Shown here: one piece after another, positions 39,308 through 47,629 of the stretch
Numbering within the stretch: position 1 is the first letter of the stretch
Layout: each line of letters starts with the position of its first letter
From: JACPNO01 sp963825405
GTDB taxonomy: Bacteria > Acidobacteriota > Terriglobia > Bryobacterales > Bryobacteraceae
Reading direction: 5' to 3'
Length of the DNA stretch: 64,000 nt
Assembly (NCBI GenBank): GCA_963825405.1
Contig: CAWGTB010000003.1
Coordinates: 558,001-622,000 of the forward strand
The notes under the pieces: generated by a model
Database searches by the model: none
Told to the model about the DNA's origin: nothing
Seen by the model: the letters and a program-made list of their open reading frames with translations, nothing else
Translations under genes and position numbers: made by a program

Positions 39308-39619
39308 ATGATCGACCAACAGCAAATGGATGCCGAAACCCGCGCCCGGGGCATCCTGGCTACCTGGGAACAGGGTGATTTGGCGGGCCTGTCCGCGGCC
39401 CTCCACTCGGCCGAATGCGTATCCGGCAGCGGCAGTGGTGTAAGCGTGGAAGAAGAGGAACGGCTGGAATTACTGGAGGGCGTCGCCAGGCAAATGCGGC
39501 GCGATCTGGCCCATGGCGATATCGCCCAGCCCGATACCTACCGCCGCCTGCTGCGGCATCTGGCGGCTATTCCAACCGCAAAGCTTTTCTCTTTCCCGTA
39601 CTCACGATTTGCCCGGTAA
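39308..39619 (+). CDS. small hypothetical protein, possible late flagellar gene
   Basis: 103 residues, soluble, Glu/Arg/Leu-rich: DAETRARGILATWEQGDLAGLSAALHSAE then EEEERLELLEGVARQMRRDLA. No family recognised. Its 3' end overlaps the convergent fliM end by 53 nt, which argues for some caution. A GCCGATAA box immediately upstream and the flagellar surroundings suggest late flagellar expression. The role could be chaperone or regulator; the sequence does not say. Confidence 0.5.
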   Translation: MIDQQQMDAETRARGILATWEQGDLAGLSAALHSAECVSGSGSGVSVEEEERLELLEGVARQMRRDLAHGDIAQPDTYRRLLRHLAAIPTAKLFSFPYSRFAR

Positions 39620-40481
39620 ACTTCCGCTTCCCGTTGAGGAATCCGGTCAGCGGCTGATCGATTGGATGTTCAAAGGCCAGTACGTCTCCTGCTTTCAGAT
39701 CCAGCAAATCGCGTACCCGTAGCGTTGGGCCTTCTAGCTGCGCTTCCAGGGTGAACTTAGAGTCACTCAACAATTCCAGCATGCGCGCCTGTTCCATCTC
39801 GGTGGCTTCGGCCTTGCGCGGAGCCGACTGCGAGTCGGCCTCTTCGCTCTGCATGGTCAGGATTTCAGTTGGAACCGCCAGGTTCATCCGTCCGCCGACA
39901 TCTTCCAGCCGGATCTCGAAGCTCACGGCCACCATCGGTTCGTGAGGCGCATGCAGCAGGCGCGCTTCTTTTCCCACCGAATCGAGGGTCAACGTTACCG
40001 GCAGAACTTCTTTCCACGCTTCCGCCAGCGCCTGAAGAATAATCCGGAATAAGCCATCCAGAACGTTCTGCTCAATTTCGGTGATTTCCCGGTTGGCCGC
40101 CGGAGGTTCCTTGCCGTTGCCGCCCAGCAGGATTTCGATAATCGGGAAGATCAACGAAGGGTTCAACTCGAGAACCGCGATGCCCTCATAAGGGCGCATC
40201 CCCAGGGAAATCACACATGTCGGCGAGGGGAGGTTGTGCAGAAATTCGCTGTACGGAAGATGGTCCACTCCCAGAAACTGGGCCGTGACGCCGGAGCGCA
40301 GGTAAGCCGACAGGCTGGAAACAATGCGGTGAAGAAATTTCTGCTTCAGCGCGTAGATGGCGCGGATCTGCGAACCCGGCGTTTGCCCCGGCTTGCGAAA
40401 ATCAAATGGGACCACGTGAAGCGCAGCCGCGGTTTCGCCCGCGGGCACAGCGTGAAGTCTGGGTGAAGGTTCCTGTTCCAT
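39567..40481 (-). CDS. fliM: flagellar motor switch protein FliM
   Basis: 304 residues from ATG 40481; a TTG five codons upstream is possible. The middle CheC-like domain (LPSPTCVISLGMRPYEGIAVLELNPSLIFPIIEILLGG and EITEIEQNVLDGLFRIILQALAEAWKEV) and the C-terminal SpoA domain (ARMLELLSDSKFTLEAQLEG, RVRDLLDLKAGDVLAFEHP) are present. The N-terminal CheY-binding motif (LSQxEIDALL type) is not seen; the first 40 residues are Pro/Ala-rich instead. Last gene of the sigma-flgM-flgN-flgKL-fliM run. Confidence 0.88.
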   Translation of the reverse strand: MEQEPSPRLHAVPAGETAAALHVVPFDFRKPGQTPGSQIRAIYALKQKFLHRIVSSLSAYLRSGVTAQFLGVDHLPYSEFLHNLPSPTCVISLGMRPYEGIAVLELNPSLIFPIIEILLGGNGKEPPAANREITEIEQNVLDGLFRIILQALAEAWKEVLPVTLTLDSVGKEARLLHAPHEPMVAVSFEIRLEDVGGRMNLAVPTEILTMQSEEADSQSAPRKAEATEMEQARMLELLSDSKFTLEAQLEGPTLRVRDLLDLKAGDVLAFEHPIDQPLTGFLNGKRKFTGQIVSTGKRKALRLE

Positions 40482-40488
40482 GGCGTCT

Positions 40489-41409
40489 TCAGGCAAGGAA
40501 ATCGAATAGGCTATTGTGCGGGATTTTGGCTTCGGCGCTTAGCGCGGTCTGCAATTGGGTGGTGCTCTGCGTCAACTGGAGTGCCGCCTGCGTGATGTCC
40601 GCGTCCTGAACGCTACCCAGGTCGATTTGCAGTTGGGTCTGTTGTTTGGAGGCAAAATCGGTGGCGTCGGCAATCCGGCTTTGTACCCCTCCGTAAAATG
40701 CCAGTTGCGTGCCCAGATAGTCGCTAGCCGCGTGGATTGAGTTCAATGCCGTCGTGACGCCCGCCTGGTCGTTGTTCGTCAGGGCGACCCGGAGGCTGTT
40801 GACGGCGGCGAACACATTGTCCGAGGCGAGAGAGTCGTCGGAATTGCGATGGTCGAATATATTTTGCGCGGTTTGGCCGACAGTAAACCCTACGCCGCTC
40901 GCATCCTGAACCTGGCGGGTCGAGGTCGTCGTCATCAGGCGGTCGACGCCATTGGCATTGCTCAAATCGATCTGATATTGGGGCGACTGGTCCTGATCGC
41001 CGCTAAAGACGAACCGGCCTTGCACGGCGGTTTGGCTAAGCCCCACCAATTGCGTGAGGATGCTGGTCACTTCCGTTGCAATGCTGGCGCGCTGGTCCGC
41101 GGTCTCTGTGCTATTGGCCCCCTGGGAGGCAAGACTGGTCACACGGTCCATGAGTTGGGTGGCGGTTTCGAGCGATTGTTCGGCGGTGTCGGCCTCGCTC
41201 TTCACTTCCACCAGATTCGTGCTTACCTGGGCGTTTCTGGCAATATCGGCGCGCAACCGCATCAGGCCCTGGAGTTGGTCGGGAGCGTCGGACGGCTGCG
41301 ATATTTTTGAGCCGGAAGAGATCTGACGGTTGGCTTGATCGATCTGCGATTGCACGCGCGAAAGATCCGCCAGAAACTGTTCGGCCGCTGGATTGACGCT
41401 GGATATCAT
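40489..41409 (-). CDS. flgL: flagellar hook-filament junction protein FlgL (HAP3)
   Basis: 306 residues with flagellin-like ends: FLADLSRVQSQIDQANRQISSGSKISQPSDAPDQLQGLMRLRADI at the start and DLGSVQDADITQAALQLTQSTTQLQTALSAEAKI at the end. The middle is short, as usual for FlgL. It joins filament to hook with FlgK, encoded 20 nt upstream. Confidence 0.93.
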   Translation of the reverse strand: MISSVNPAAEQFLADLSRVQSQIDQANRQISSGSKISQPSDAPDQLQGLMRLRADIARNAQVSTNLVEVKSEADTAEQSLETATQLMDRVTSLASQGANSTETADQRASIATEVTSILTQLVGLSQTAVQGRFVFSGDQDQSPQYQIDLSNANGVDRLMTTTSTRQVQDASGVGFTVGQTAQNIFDHRNSDDSLASDNVFAAVNSLRVALTNNDQAGVTTALNSIHAASDYLGTQLAFYGGVQSRIADATDFASKQQTQLQIDLGSVQDADITQAALQLTQSTTQLQTALSAEAKIPHNSLFDFLA

Positions 41410-41429
41410 AGGTCAGGCTCGCATTTCTT

Positions 41430-42875
41430 CTAGGTCAGGGGAATCATGTTGATCGTGTCTTGCGTCATGGTATCCAGGACGTTGACCATCCTGGCGGCGG
41501 CGTCATAGGCTCTCTGAAACTCGATCATCTTGGCCGCCTCGGCGTCGAGTGAAACGCCCGAACTCTGGCTGCGCAGTGTGCGCGCCTGGGCCACAACCTG
41601 CTGTTGAACCGTAAGCTGATTCTGGGCATCGCCCGATTCGCGTCCAACCTGGGCAGCAATATTTCCGTAAAACTCCGCGTAGCTGACCCCATTGATCTCG
41701 TCGGCCGCGTTGGTCGGCGAGGCCAGTGTCGCGATGCGCAGCGCAATGCCGTTGCTCACCGGCGGCGGCCCGGGATCGCTCGCGGCAAGTTGATCCGGGG
41801 TCATCGAGCTATTGACCGCGAGCGTGTGCGCGACCGCGGTTGGACTACCGGCAGTGTAGGTGAACAGCGGAATTCCAGGTACCGGCGGGGGGCCATCTGA
41901 AATATTTCCCGAGGTCAGAATCTGGTTGACGCGATCGGCGAAGCCCTGAGCCAGCTGATTGATGCTGCCCTGCTGGTAGGCGCCGCCGCTGAGCGACGGC
42001 AGAACATTGTTGCGAACATCCAGCAAGCCTGCTAACTGACCCTGCGAGATCATGCTGGTGACGTCGTTGCCGTTCGCATCCAGAATGCGCGCCGGTGGCA
42101 CGCCGCCGGCTACTGTGGCCGGAGATCCGGTGGGCGTGGAAAAGCTTAGCGTCAGATTGTACTGGTTGGCGCCGATTACCAGTGGAGTCTGGCCGCCCAT
42201 CAACACGGTCACTGACCCATTGGTCTCGGTCCTCGACGTGAAGCCTACGTATTCCGATAGTTGCTCGAGTGTCGAGTGAATTTGAGCGTCCAGCCCGGCA
42301 TCGTTGGTATCGCCGCTTAGCCGCTGCTGATTGTAAGTTTGCAATTGACTGGTCAGATCGTTGATCTGGGTCAGGTTCTGCTGAAGCTGCGTGTTGGTGT
42401 TGTTGGTGGTTTGAGCCAGATTGGCGGACGTTTGCTGGAATGCCTGTACCACCTGCTGGGCGCTATCGAGAACGGCTTGGCGCGCGGAGGCGTCGTTCGG
42501 CGTTACGCTCCAGGAGGAGACATCAGAGAGAAAATTGTTCAGCGCGCCGGGAATGCCGGAATCGCTGCTCACGTTGAAGTTGAGTTCCAGGTCGGACAGG
42601 TTCTGGGCTTTCTGTTCCAATGTGCCCAGTGCCGAGAACTGCTGCTGGACGGACTGTTCGGCGTATTCATTGCGCGCGCTTTGAATTTCGCCTGCGCTCA
42701 CGCCTCCCGGCAAACCCGCGCCTGGCTGGAACGGCTGTGCGTCCAGATTCAAGCTTTGCGCCGCGTAGCCGGGCGTGGAAGAATTCACCACGTTGTTCTG
42801 CACGACCGTCAGCGCCCGCTGGAAGGCCTCCAGGGCGTTGGCGGACGAATTGATCGCAGAAAACAAGCCTGACAT
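41430..42875 (-). CDS. flgK: flagellar hook-filament junction protein FlgK (HAP1)
   Basis: 481 residues. The N-terminal SAINSSANALEAFQRALTVVQNNVVNSSTPGYAAQSL is the hook/rod motif, and the C-terminus (VSLDEAAKMIEFQRAYDAAARMVNVLDTMTQDTINMI type) is conserved. The two ends form the coiled coil; the centre is Gln/Thr/Asn-rich. It lies 3 nt after the FlgN-like gene. Confidence 0.94.
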   Translation of the reverse strand: MSGLFSAINSSANALEAFQRALTVVQNNVVNSSTPGYAAQSLNLDAQPFQPGAGLPGGVSAGEIQSARNEYAEQSVQQQFSALGTLEQKAQNLSDLELNFNVSSDSGIPGALNNFLSDVSSWSVTPNDASARQAVLDSAQQVVQAFQQTSANLAQTTNNTNTQLQQNLTQINDLTSQLQTYNQQRLSGDTNDAGLDAQIHSTLEQLSEYVGFTSRTETNGSVTVLMGGQTPLVIGANQYNLTLSFSTPTGSPATVAGGVPPARILDANGNDVTSMISQGQLAGLLDVRNNVLPSLSGGAYQQGSINQLAQGFADRVNQILTSGNISDGPPPVPGIPLFTYTAGSPTAVAHTLAVNSSMTPDQLAASDPGPPPVSNGIALRIATLASPTNAADEINGVSYAEFYGNIAAQVGRESGDAQNQLTVQQQVVAQARTLRSQSSGVSLDAEAAKMIEFQRAYDAAARMVNVLDTMTQDTINMIPLT

Positions 42876-42878
42876 AGA

Positions 42879-43304
42879 TCAGATTTCCAAAATCACGCGG
42901 CGCCTGTTTTCGGGTAGGTCCGGCGTTCCCTTGGCGGTATATCCCGAGACCATGCTGCCTGCCCGTTGCATCCATCCGGCATGAAACGCGGCAGCGCTGT
43001 CCAGTAGAATGCCTACGCGGGCGATCTCGGCCCGCAATGCGGCGAGCGAGGAGGAGAGCGCCGCATCTGGCCTCCGCCCAATCGTTGCCAGGGTACCCTG
43101 CAATTGCCGGAACCCGTCGGCCGCTTCATCCATCCTGCAGCGGCAATAATCCAGATTCTCGATGGTCGGCGAGGTGAGCCGCTGGCGCGCGTCCCGGACC
43201 ACGGTTTGCAACTGAAGCACGGCCACCACGGCCTGCGACGGTTTGATCGGGCTGGCGGCAGGCGCTGGTGTGCCGCCCTTTTTGCGCCGATTATCGGCTG
43301 CCAT
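42879..43304 (-). CDS. flgN: FlgN-like flagellar chaperone candidate
   Basis: 141 residues from ATG 43304. Helical, with AVVAVLQLQTVVRDARQRLTSPTIENLDYCRCRMDEAADGF and a C-terminal GYTAKGTPDLPENRRRVILEI; the Gly-Tyr-x-xx-Gly tail is a FlgN-like feature. The position between flgM and flgK is the normal flgN place. FlgN binds FlgK and FlgL before export. Similarity is weak, so the name rests mainly on position and the tail. Confidence 0.6.
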   Translation of the reverse strand: MAADNRRKKGGTPAPAASPIKPSQAVVAVLQLQTVVRDARQRLTSPTIENLDYCRCRMDEAADGFRQLQGTLATIGRRPDAALSSSLAALRAEIARVGILLDSAAAFHAGWMQRAGSMVSGYTAKGTPDLPENRRRVILEI

Positions 43305-43608
43305 CCGTTTTCCTCTCGATCGCGTCGCTGGTGATTGCCTGGCTGATCGACCGGGCATCCACGTTGTAATTTCCGGCGCGATAATCCTGCGTCAGCTTGG
43401 CGATGCGCTGGGTGCGCGCTGCCGCGTTTGCCGCAAACGCTTGGGAAATACGGCCCGCGAGGCTGGAAATCTCCGCGCGATCTCCGCCGGTGGATTCCGA
43501 AATCCGTTGGCTGCCAACGGACCCGGCGCGATTCGTCTCCTGGGTTTCCGACGTCCGGTTGGTTTGAGCGCCGGCTGCGCCAGTCAAATTGGGATCGTCG
43601 ACTCTCAT
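43291..43608 (-). CDS. flgM: FlgM-family anti-sigma factor candidate (copy next to the first FliA-type sigma)
   Basis: 105 residues. The C-terminal half has GGDRAEISSLAGRISQAF, RTQRIAKLTQDYRAGNYNVDARSISQAITSD, the FlgM sigma28-binding pattern (D-R-x-x-[IL]-S then R-I-x-x-[IL]-x-x-x-[YI]-x-x-G-x-Y-x-[VI]-D). The N-terminus is polar and likely unfolded. It lies immediately behind the sigma gene it may inhibit, overlapping it by 4 nt. A second FlgM-like gene is at 62611. Confidence 0.78.
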   Translation of the reverse strand: MRVDDPNLTGAAGAQTNRTSETQETNRAGSVGSQRISESTGGDRAEISSLAGRISQAFAANAAARTQRIAKLTQDYRAGNYNVDARSISQAITSDAIERKTDGSR

Positions 43609-44381
43609 ACGTCGGCTGGCGAGCAGATGCCCGAATCTCTCAGCATGCGGCCCATGGCTTGTAGCGCGCTGCGGTGAATCTGGGAAGCGCGGCTTTCATT
43701 GACGCCCATCTCGTGGCCGATTTCTTTCATCGTCCGGTAACGGCTGTAGTGCAGGTGAATCACTTGGCGGTGACGTACGGGAAGATTCTCGATCAGGCGA
43801 TCCAGGACGTCGCGCAATTGGCGCTGCGAGCAGATTTGATCCGGATGGGTATCCGGATCGCTGGCTGGGTCGAGCGCCACGCCGTCGCCGGCGGTTGTCG
43901 ATTCGGCCGGCGTGGCCAGGCGCAAGGCGGCATTCATGCTTTGCAGTTCGGCGGCCGAAATCATCAGCCGGCCGCAGAGTTCCTCTTCCGTCGGTTCGCG
44001 CCGCAGCACCGCGATAAGTTCCTCGCGGACACCGGCTACCTGCTTCTGCCAGCGGCGCAATCTGCGCGGCGCAACATCCAGCCGGCGCAGGCTGTCCAGA
44101 ATTTCGCCCTCGATCCGGTAGCGGGCGTAGGTTGAAAACGGAACTTCCATCGAAGGATCGTAGGAGCGGCCGGCCCGCACCAAACCCAGCAGCCCGGATT
44201 GCGCCAGATCGCCCAGTTCCATCCGCGTATTGAACGGCAGCGTGCCATGCACGCGGCGAGCGATGGATTCGACCAAGGGCAGATAGGCCAGCATCAATTC
44301 ATGTCGCGGATCTTGCTCATACCGCATCGTCGGCCCGGGAATTGGCGGGGGCGTTACGGATACTTCGACGGCGTCCACCAT
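43605..44381 (-). CDS. FliA/WhiG-type RNA polymerase sigma factor (first copy)
   Basis: 258 residues. Region 2: LMLAYLPLVESIARRVHGTLPFNTRMELGDLAQSGLLGLVRAGRSYDPSMEVPFSTYARYRIEGEILDSLRRLD. Region 3: AVLRREPTEEELCGRLMI. Region 4: VLDRLIENLPVRHRQVIHLHYSRYRTMKEIGHEMGVNESRASQIHRSALQAM. This is a sigma28-type factor. It heads the operon with flgM-like, flgN-like, flgK, flgL and fliM. Whether it or the sigma at 46805 transcribes fliC is unknown. Confidence 0.9.
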   Translation of the reverse strand: MVDAVEVSVTPPPIPGPTMRYEQDPRHELMLAYLPLVESIARRVHGTLPFNTRMELGDLAQSGLLGLVRAGRSYDPSMEVPFSTYARYRIEGEILDSLRRLDVAPRRLRRWQKQVAGVREELIAVLRREPTEEELCGRLMISAAELQSMNAALRLATPAESTTAGDGVALDPASDPDTHPDQICSQRQLRDVLDRLIENLPVRHRQVIHLHYSRYRTMKEIGHEMGVNESRASQIHRSALQAMGRMLRDSGICSPADV

Positions 44382-44661
44382 CAGCTCTGTACTCTCCCTA
44401 TGCTCCTGGATGGGTGGACTTTCGTCTCGGTGCGGTCCAGCCGGAGCGTCGTCAAGTTCGGGTGCCGCATTGCTTTTTTGACGGCAAAACGGCGGTGCAC
44501 CGAAAGATAGGTTAACCCGTCACTGACCGGCGAACAATACTGCTAAAGGTATCCAAAGGCGCTATTAACCGAGGTGCGTGAATTCAAACAATATTTTTAC
44601 CGTAAATTGTGTGAATTTTACTCTAATTACCCGGAATATGTAGCCGATATTATTCAGCAAC

Positions 44662-46083
44662 ATGCGCCAGGATACTGATTTGCTCTGGATCCGCAGTGCG
44701 GCTCCAGATTCCGGGGACACAAATTTAGTCGAAAGCCTGGATCGTTTCATCATTCACGCCGCACATGACGTGGAGGATGCGCTAAGCCGTTTGCGCGGCG
44801 AAACCGCCGACGTGATTCTGGCGGAATTTCCGCTGGCCGGCTGGGCGCCTTCGGAATTGCTGGAGGCTATCCAGCAAATCAATCCGCGCCTACTGGTGGT
44901 GATTCGCGATCCGGAAGGGACCGTCGCCGATGCGGTACGCCTGGTGAAATTAGGCGCCTACCACTTCATGAGCGGCCCGTTGGACGAAAACGAATTGATC
45001 GAGTGTCTGGAGCGAGCCGCGGAAAAGCGCCGCTTACGGAATGCGGCCGTGCCGATGACGTCATCCACCTCGTCAAACGAAGCCGAAGCGTGGAAGCGGC
45101 AGTTGGTGGGCGATAGCCGGTCGATGCGCGACATTGAGCACATTATCCGGCTGGCGGGCCCTAAGCGATCGACCGTGCTGATTTTGGGTGAGACCGGCAC
45201 GGGCAAGGAATTGGTGGCGCGCGCCCTGCACCAGATCAGTCCGCGAGCTCATTTGCCGATGGTGGCGGTTAATTGCAGCGCCTTGCCGGAAAATCTGTTG
45301 GAAGCGGAGTTGTTTGGACACACCAAGGGCGCCTTTACGGGTGCCATGCAGCATCGCGTGGGGCATTTTGAGCAGGCGCACAACAGCACCTTATTTCTCG
45401 ATGAAATTGGCGAACTGCCGCTTGGCTTGCAGGCTAAGCTGCTGCGCGTGTTGCAGGAGCGCGAGTTTCAACGCCTCGGCAGCTCGGAAACAGTTCGCGT
45501 CGACGTGCGCATCATAGCGGCGTCGAATGTCGATCTGCGCGAGAAAGTGCGGCAGGGCGGATTCCGTGAGGATCTCTTCTACCGCCTCAACGTAGTGCCC
45601 ATGTCCATGCCGCCGCTGCGCGAGCGCTCCTCTGACATCCCCGTCTTGGTGCATTATTTCCTGGACAAGATTTGCCAGTTGGAAGGAATTCCGGTGAAGC
45701 GCGTTTCCCGTGAGACTCTGGACCGCCTCTGCGCCTATCCCTGGCCTGGAAATATCCGTGAGCTGCAAAACGCCGTCGAGATGGCCGTGGTACTGAGCGG
45801 CAGCCGCATGGACCTTTGCCCCGCTGATTTTCCGCCGGCTCCATCGCGTGGCGACAGACCACTCTCCACAATGTCCTCGCACGCCGTGGTTCCCGAAGGC
45901 GGATTGGATTTTGAGCTGGCGGTCGCCAATTTCCAGCGCACGATGCTGGATCAGGCCATCCAACGCTCAGGCGGCAACAAGACCATGGCGGCTGACCTGC
46001 TGCGTATGAAGCGCACCACGCTGCTGGCCAAGCTGCGCACTTTCGAGATTCGCAGCAACGTGGTCGCGATCAAATCCGCTTAA
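44662..46083 (+). CDS. sigma54-dependent flagellar activator, FleQ/FlgR-like, with degenerate receiver
   Basis: 473 residues. Residues 1-120 form a receiver-like fold, but the phospho-acceptor Asp is Glu55 (ADVILAEFPL) and the switch Lys is Gly105 (HFMSGPL); no acidic pair is seen at the N-terminus. The AAA+ domain has Walker A GETGTGKE (176-183), GAFTGA (223-228) and FLDEIGELP. The C-terminus is a Fis-type helix-turn-helix (GGNKTMAADLLRMKRTTLLAKL). It should act on the sigma54 promoters of flgB, fliK and flgF, and may be active without phosphorylation. It is divergent from the first sigma gene. Confidence 0.9.
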   Translation: MRQDTDLLWIRSAAPDSGDTNLVESLDRFIIHAAHDVEDALSRLRGETADVILAEFPLAGWAPSELLEAIQQINPRLLVVIRDPEGTVADAVRLVKLGAYHFMSGPLDENELIECLERAAEKRRLRNAAVPMTSSTSSNEAEAWKRQLVGDSRSMRDIEHIIRLAGPKRSTVLILGETGTGKELVARALHQISPRAHLPMVAVNCSALPENLLEAELFGHTKGAFTGAMQHRVGHFEQAHNSTLFLDEIGELPLGLQAKLLRVLQEREFQRLGSSETVRVDVRIIAASNVDLREKVRQGGFREDLFYRLNVVPMSMPPLRERSSDIPVLVHYFLDKICQLEGIPVKRVSRETLDRLCAYPWPGNIRELQNAVEMAVVLSGSRMDLCPADFPPAPSRGDRPLSTMSSHAVVPEGGLDFELAVANFQRTMLDQAIQRSGGNKTMAADLLRMKRTTLLAKLRTFEIRSNVVAIKSA

Positions 46084-46090
46084 ACGGGCC

Positions 46091-46492
46091 TCAGCCCTGC
46101 GCCACGTGATCCAGCGCCATTTCGTGCACTTTCAGCAGTAGTTCCACTTCATTGCGGGGAATGCCCAGCGACCCGGAGATGGTTTCCGGGCTCTCGCCGC
46201 GCCGCCGCATGCGGAGCGCCTGCCCTCGGCGATTGAGATTGAGCGCCCCGCCTGCCGGCAGGACGGGCACAGGGGATTCCTGCGCCTTTTGCTCGATTTG
46301 CACCCGCAGCGCTTCCACGGCTTCCGACGCCTGAGCGACCCGGCTCTCCAGGCTCTCGCGCTGCTCACGGGCGTTTTTCAACAGCGTCCGCATTTTTAGA
46401 TGAAGAATAAACGCATAGAGCAGACAGGCTCCGGCAATAGTCAGGAACCCGCCCACCTCAATCGGATGGATCATCGCGCGCCAATCGGACAT
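46091..46492 (-). CDS. DUF2802-like membrane protein with coiled coil
   Basis: 133 residues: an N-terminal membrane helix (GGFLTIAGACLLYAFILHL), a coiled coil with Arg/Glu/Gln, and a short C-terminal segment (GQALRMRRRGESPETISGSLGIPRNEVELLLKVHE) that resembles the helix-turn-helix end of DUF2802 proteins often found beside chemotaxis and flagellar genes. It is the last gene of the long (-) operon, 5 nt after fliN. Role unknown. Confidence 0.7.
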   Translation of the reverse strand: MSDWRAMIHPIEVGGFLTIAGACLLYAFILHLKMRTLLKNAREQRESLESRVAQASEAVEALRVQIEQKAQESPVPVLPAGGALNLNRRGQALRMRRRGESPETISGSLGIPRNEVELLLKVHEMALDHVAQG

Positions 46493-46497
46493 GATGT

Positions 46498-46821
46498 TTA
46501 TGCCTCCACCTGCGGTTCGGCAGTGCTTTGCAGCCGCTGTGCGCGGCTCACGATTTCCTGCACTCTCACGCCATAGTTGCCTTCGACGACGACCACTTCG
46601 CCGCGGGCGATCACGCAGTTGTTAATTACAATCTCGACCGGGCCATTCACGGCGTTCTCCAACTCGACAATCGAGCCAGTGGTCCACTTCAAAACCTGTT
46701 GCAGCGGCATTTGAGTCTTGCCGAATGACACATTAACCGGCAACTCGAGATCCATCAGCAGGTCCAGAGTTCCGCCGCCTTCGAGGGGCGAATCGACTGT
46801 CGTCTTATTCATGTCCGTCAT
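46498..46821 (-). CDS. fliN: flagellar motor switch protein FliN (first copy)
   Basis: 107 residues. TLDLLMDLELPVNVSFGKTQMPLQQVLKWTTGSIVELENAVNGPVEIVINNCVIARGEVVVVEGNYGVRV is a standard FliN/SpoA domain. It forms the lower C ring with FliM. Its start overlaps the sigma gene upstream by 17 nt. A second FliN-like gene lies at 54104. Confidence 0.92.
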   Translation of the reverse strand: MTDMNKTTVDSPLEGGGTLDLLMDLELPVNVSFGKTQMPLQQVLKWTTGSIVELENAVNGPVEIVINNCVIARGEVVVVEGNYGVRVQEIVSRAQRLQSTAEPQVEA

Positions 46822-47602
46822 GTCGTGTGTTCCTTCGATCTAAAGTATTGGTGCGGGGTGACCCCTGGCTGCGCTGCGGCCAGCGCCGTTCCATATAGGT
46901 GCGCAAGCGCAAAATGCCCTGCGTCTTCAACTGGGCGATTCGCGACAAATGCATCCCCATGATTTCCGAAATCTCGCGCAGCGTGGCTTCTTCGTGGTAG
47001 TACAGACTCAAAACGGTGCGCTCCATCTTGGGCATTTGCTCGATGGCGTGGGCGAGCAGCCGCTCGAGCTCGGAGCGTTCGAGGGCGGCGGAAGGCAAAT
47101 TGTCTTCAGAGTCGGCGACGTAGTTGAGCAAGTCGCCATTCTTTTCGTCCGACGCGAATTCCAGGCTGCCGATGGTGAGGCCGCTCACTTCGTAGAGCCA
47201 CTGGCGGTATTCTTCAACGCTCACTTTCAGTTCGGCCGCGATCTCTTCTTCAGCCGGAGCGCGCCCCATACGGTGTTCCACTTGAACAATGGCGGCTTCA
47301 ATCTGCTTGGCGCGGCGGCGCTTGTTCTTGGGCGCCCAATCCATTTCGCGCAGGCCGTCGTAAATGGCGCCGCGAATTTTGTGCTCGGCATACGTCTTCA
47401 GTTGCACGTTTTGTGCCGGATCGAAGCGATCGACGGCGGCAATCAGTCCGATGATGCCGTTGGAAATCAGATCGTCCATGCTGACGTTTTCCGGCAAGCG
47501 CTCATGAATGCGGCGCGCGATGAGGCGCACCTGGGGCAGGTGCTCCAGGATGAGCCGCTCGCGGTCGGTCTCGACGTTCTCGTCAGTGTGATAGCTGTAC
47601 AT
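46805..47602 (-). CDS. fliA: FliA-type RNA polymerase sigma factor (second copy)
   Basis: 265 residues. Region 2 ILEHLPQVRLIARRIHERLPENVSMDDLISNGIIGLIAAVDRFDPAQNVQLKTYAEHKIRGAIYDGLREMDWAPKN, region 3 MGRAPAEEEIAAELKVSVEEYRQ, region 4 EQMPKMERTVLSLYYHEEATLREISEIMGMHLSRIAQLKTQGILRLR. This copy is closest to textbook FliA, with the DWAPK loop. It follows flhF by 27 nt and overlaps fliN. Confidence 0.9.
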   Translation of the reverse strand: MYSYHTDENVETDRERLILEHLPQVRLIARRIHERLPENVSMDDLISNGIIGLIAAVDRFDPAQNVQLKTYAEHKIRGAIYDGLREMDWAPKNKRRRAKQIEAAIVQVEHRMGRAPAEEEIAAELKVSVEEYRQWLYEVSGLTIGSLEFASDEKNGDLLNYVADSEDNLPSAALERSELERLLAHAIEQMPKMERTVLSLYYHEEATLREISEIMGMHLSRIAQLKTQGILRLRTYMERRWPQRSQGSPRTNTLDRRNTRHDGHE

Positions 47603-47629
47603 AGGCGCGCATCAGGCGCGGGCCAATTT

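Noticed and set aside
44382..44661. Shared sigma54 promoter between the first sigma gene and the activator
   Set aside because: No GG-N10-GC pair with a TTGC -12 was found; only a weak GCCGATAT at 44643-44650 is visible ahead of the activator gene.
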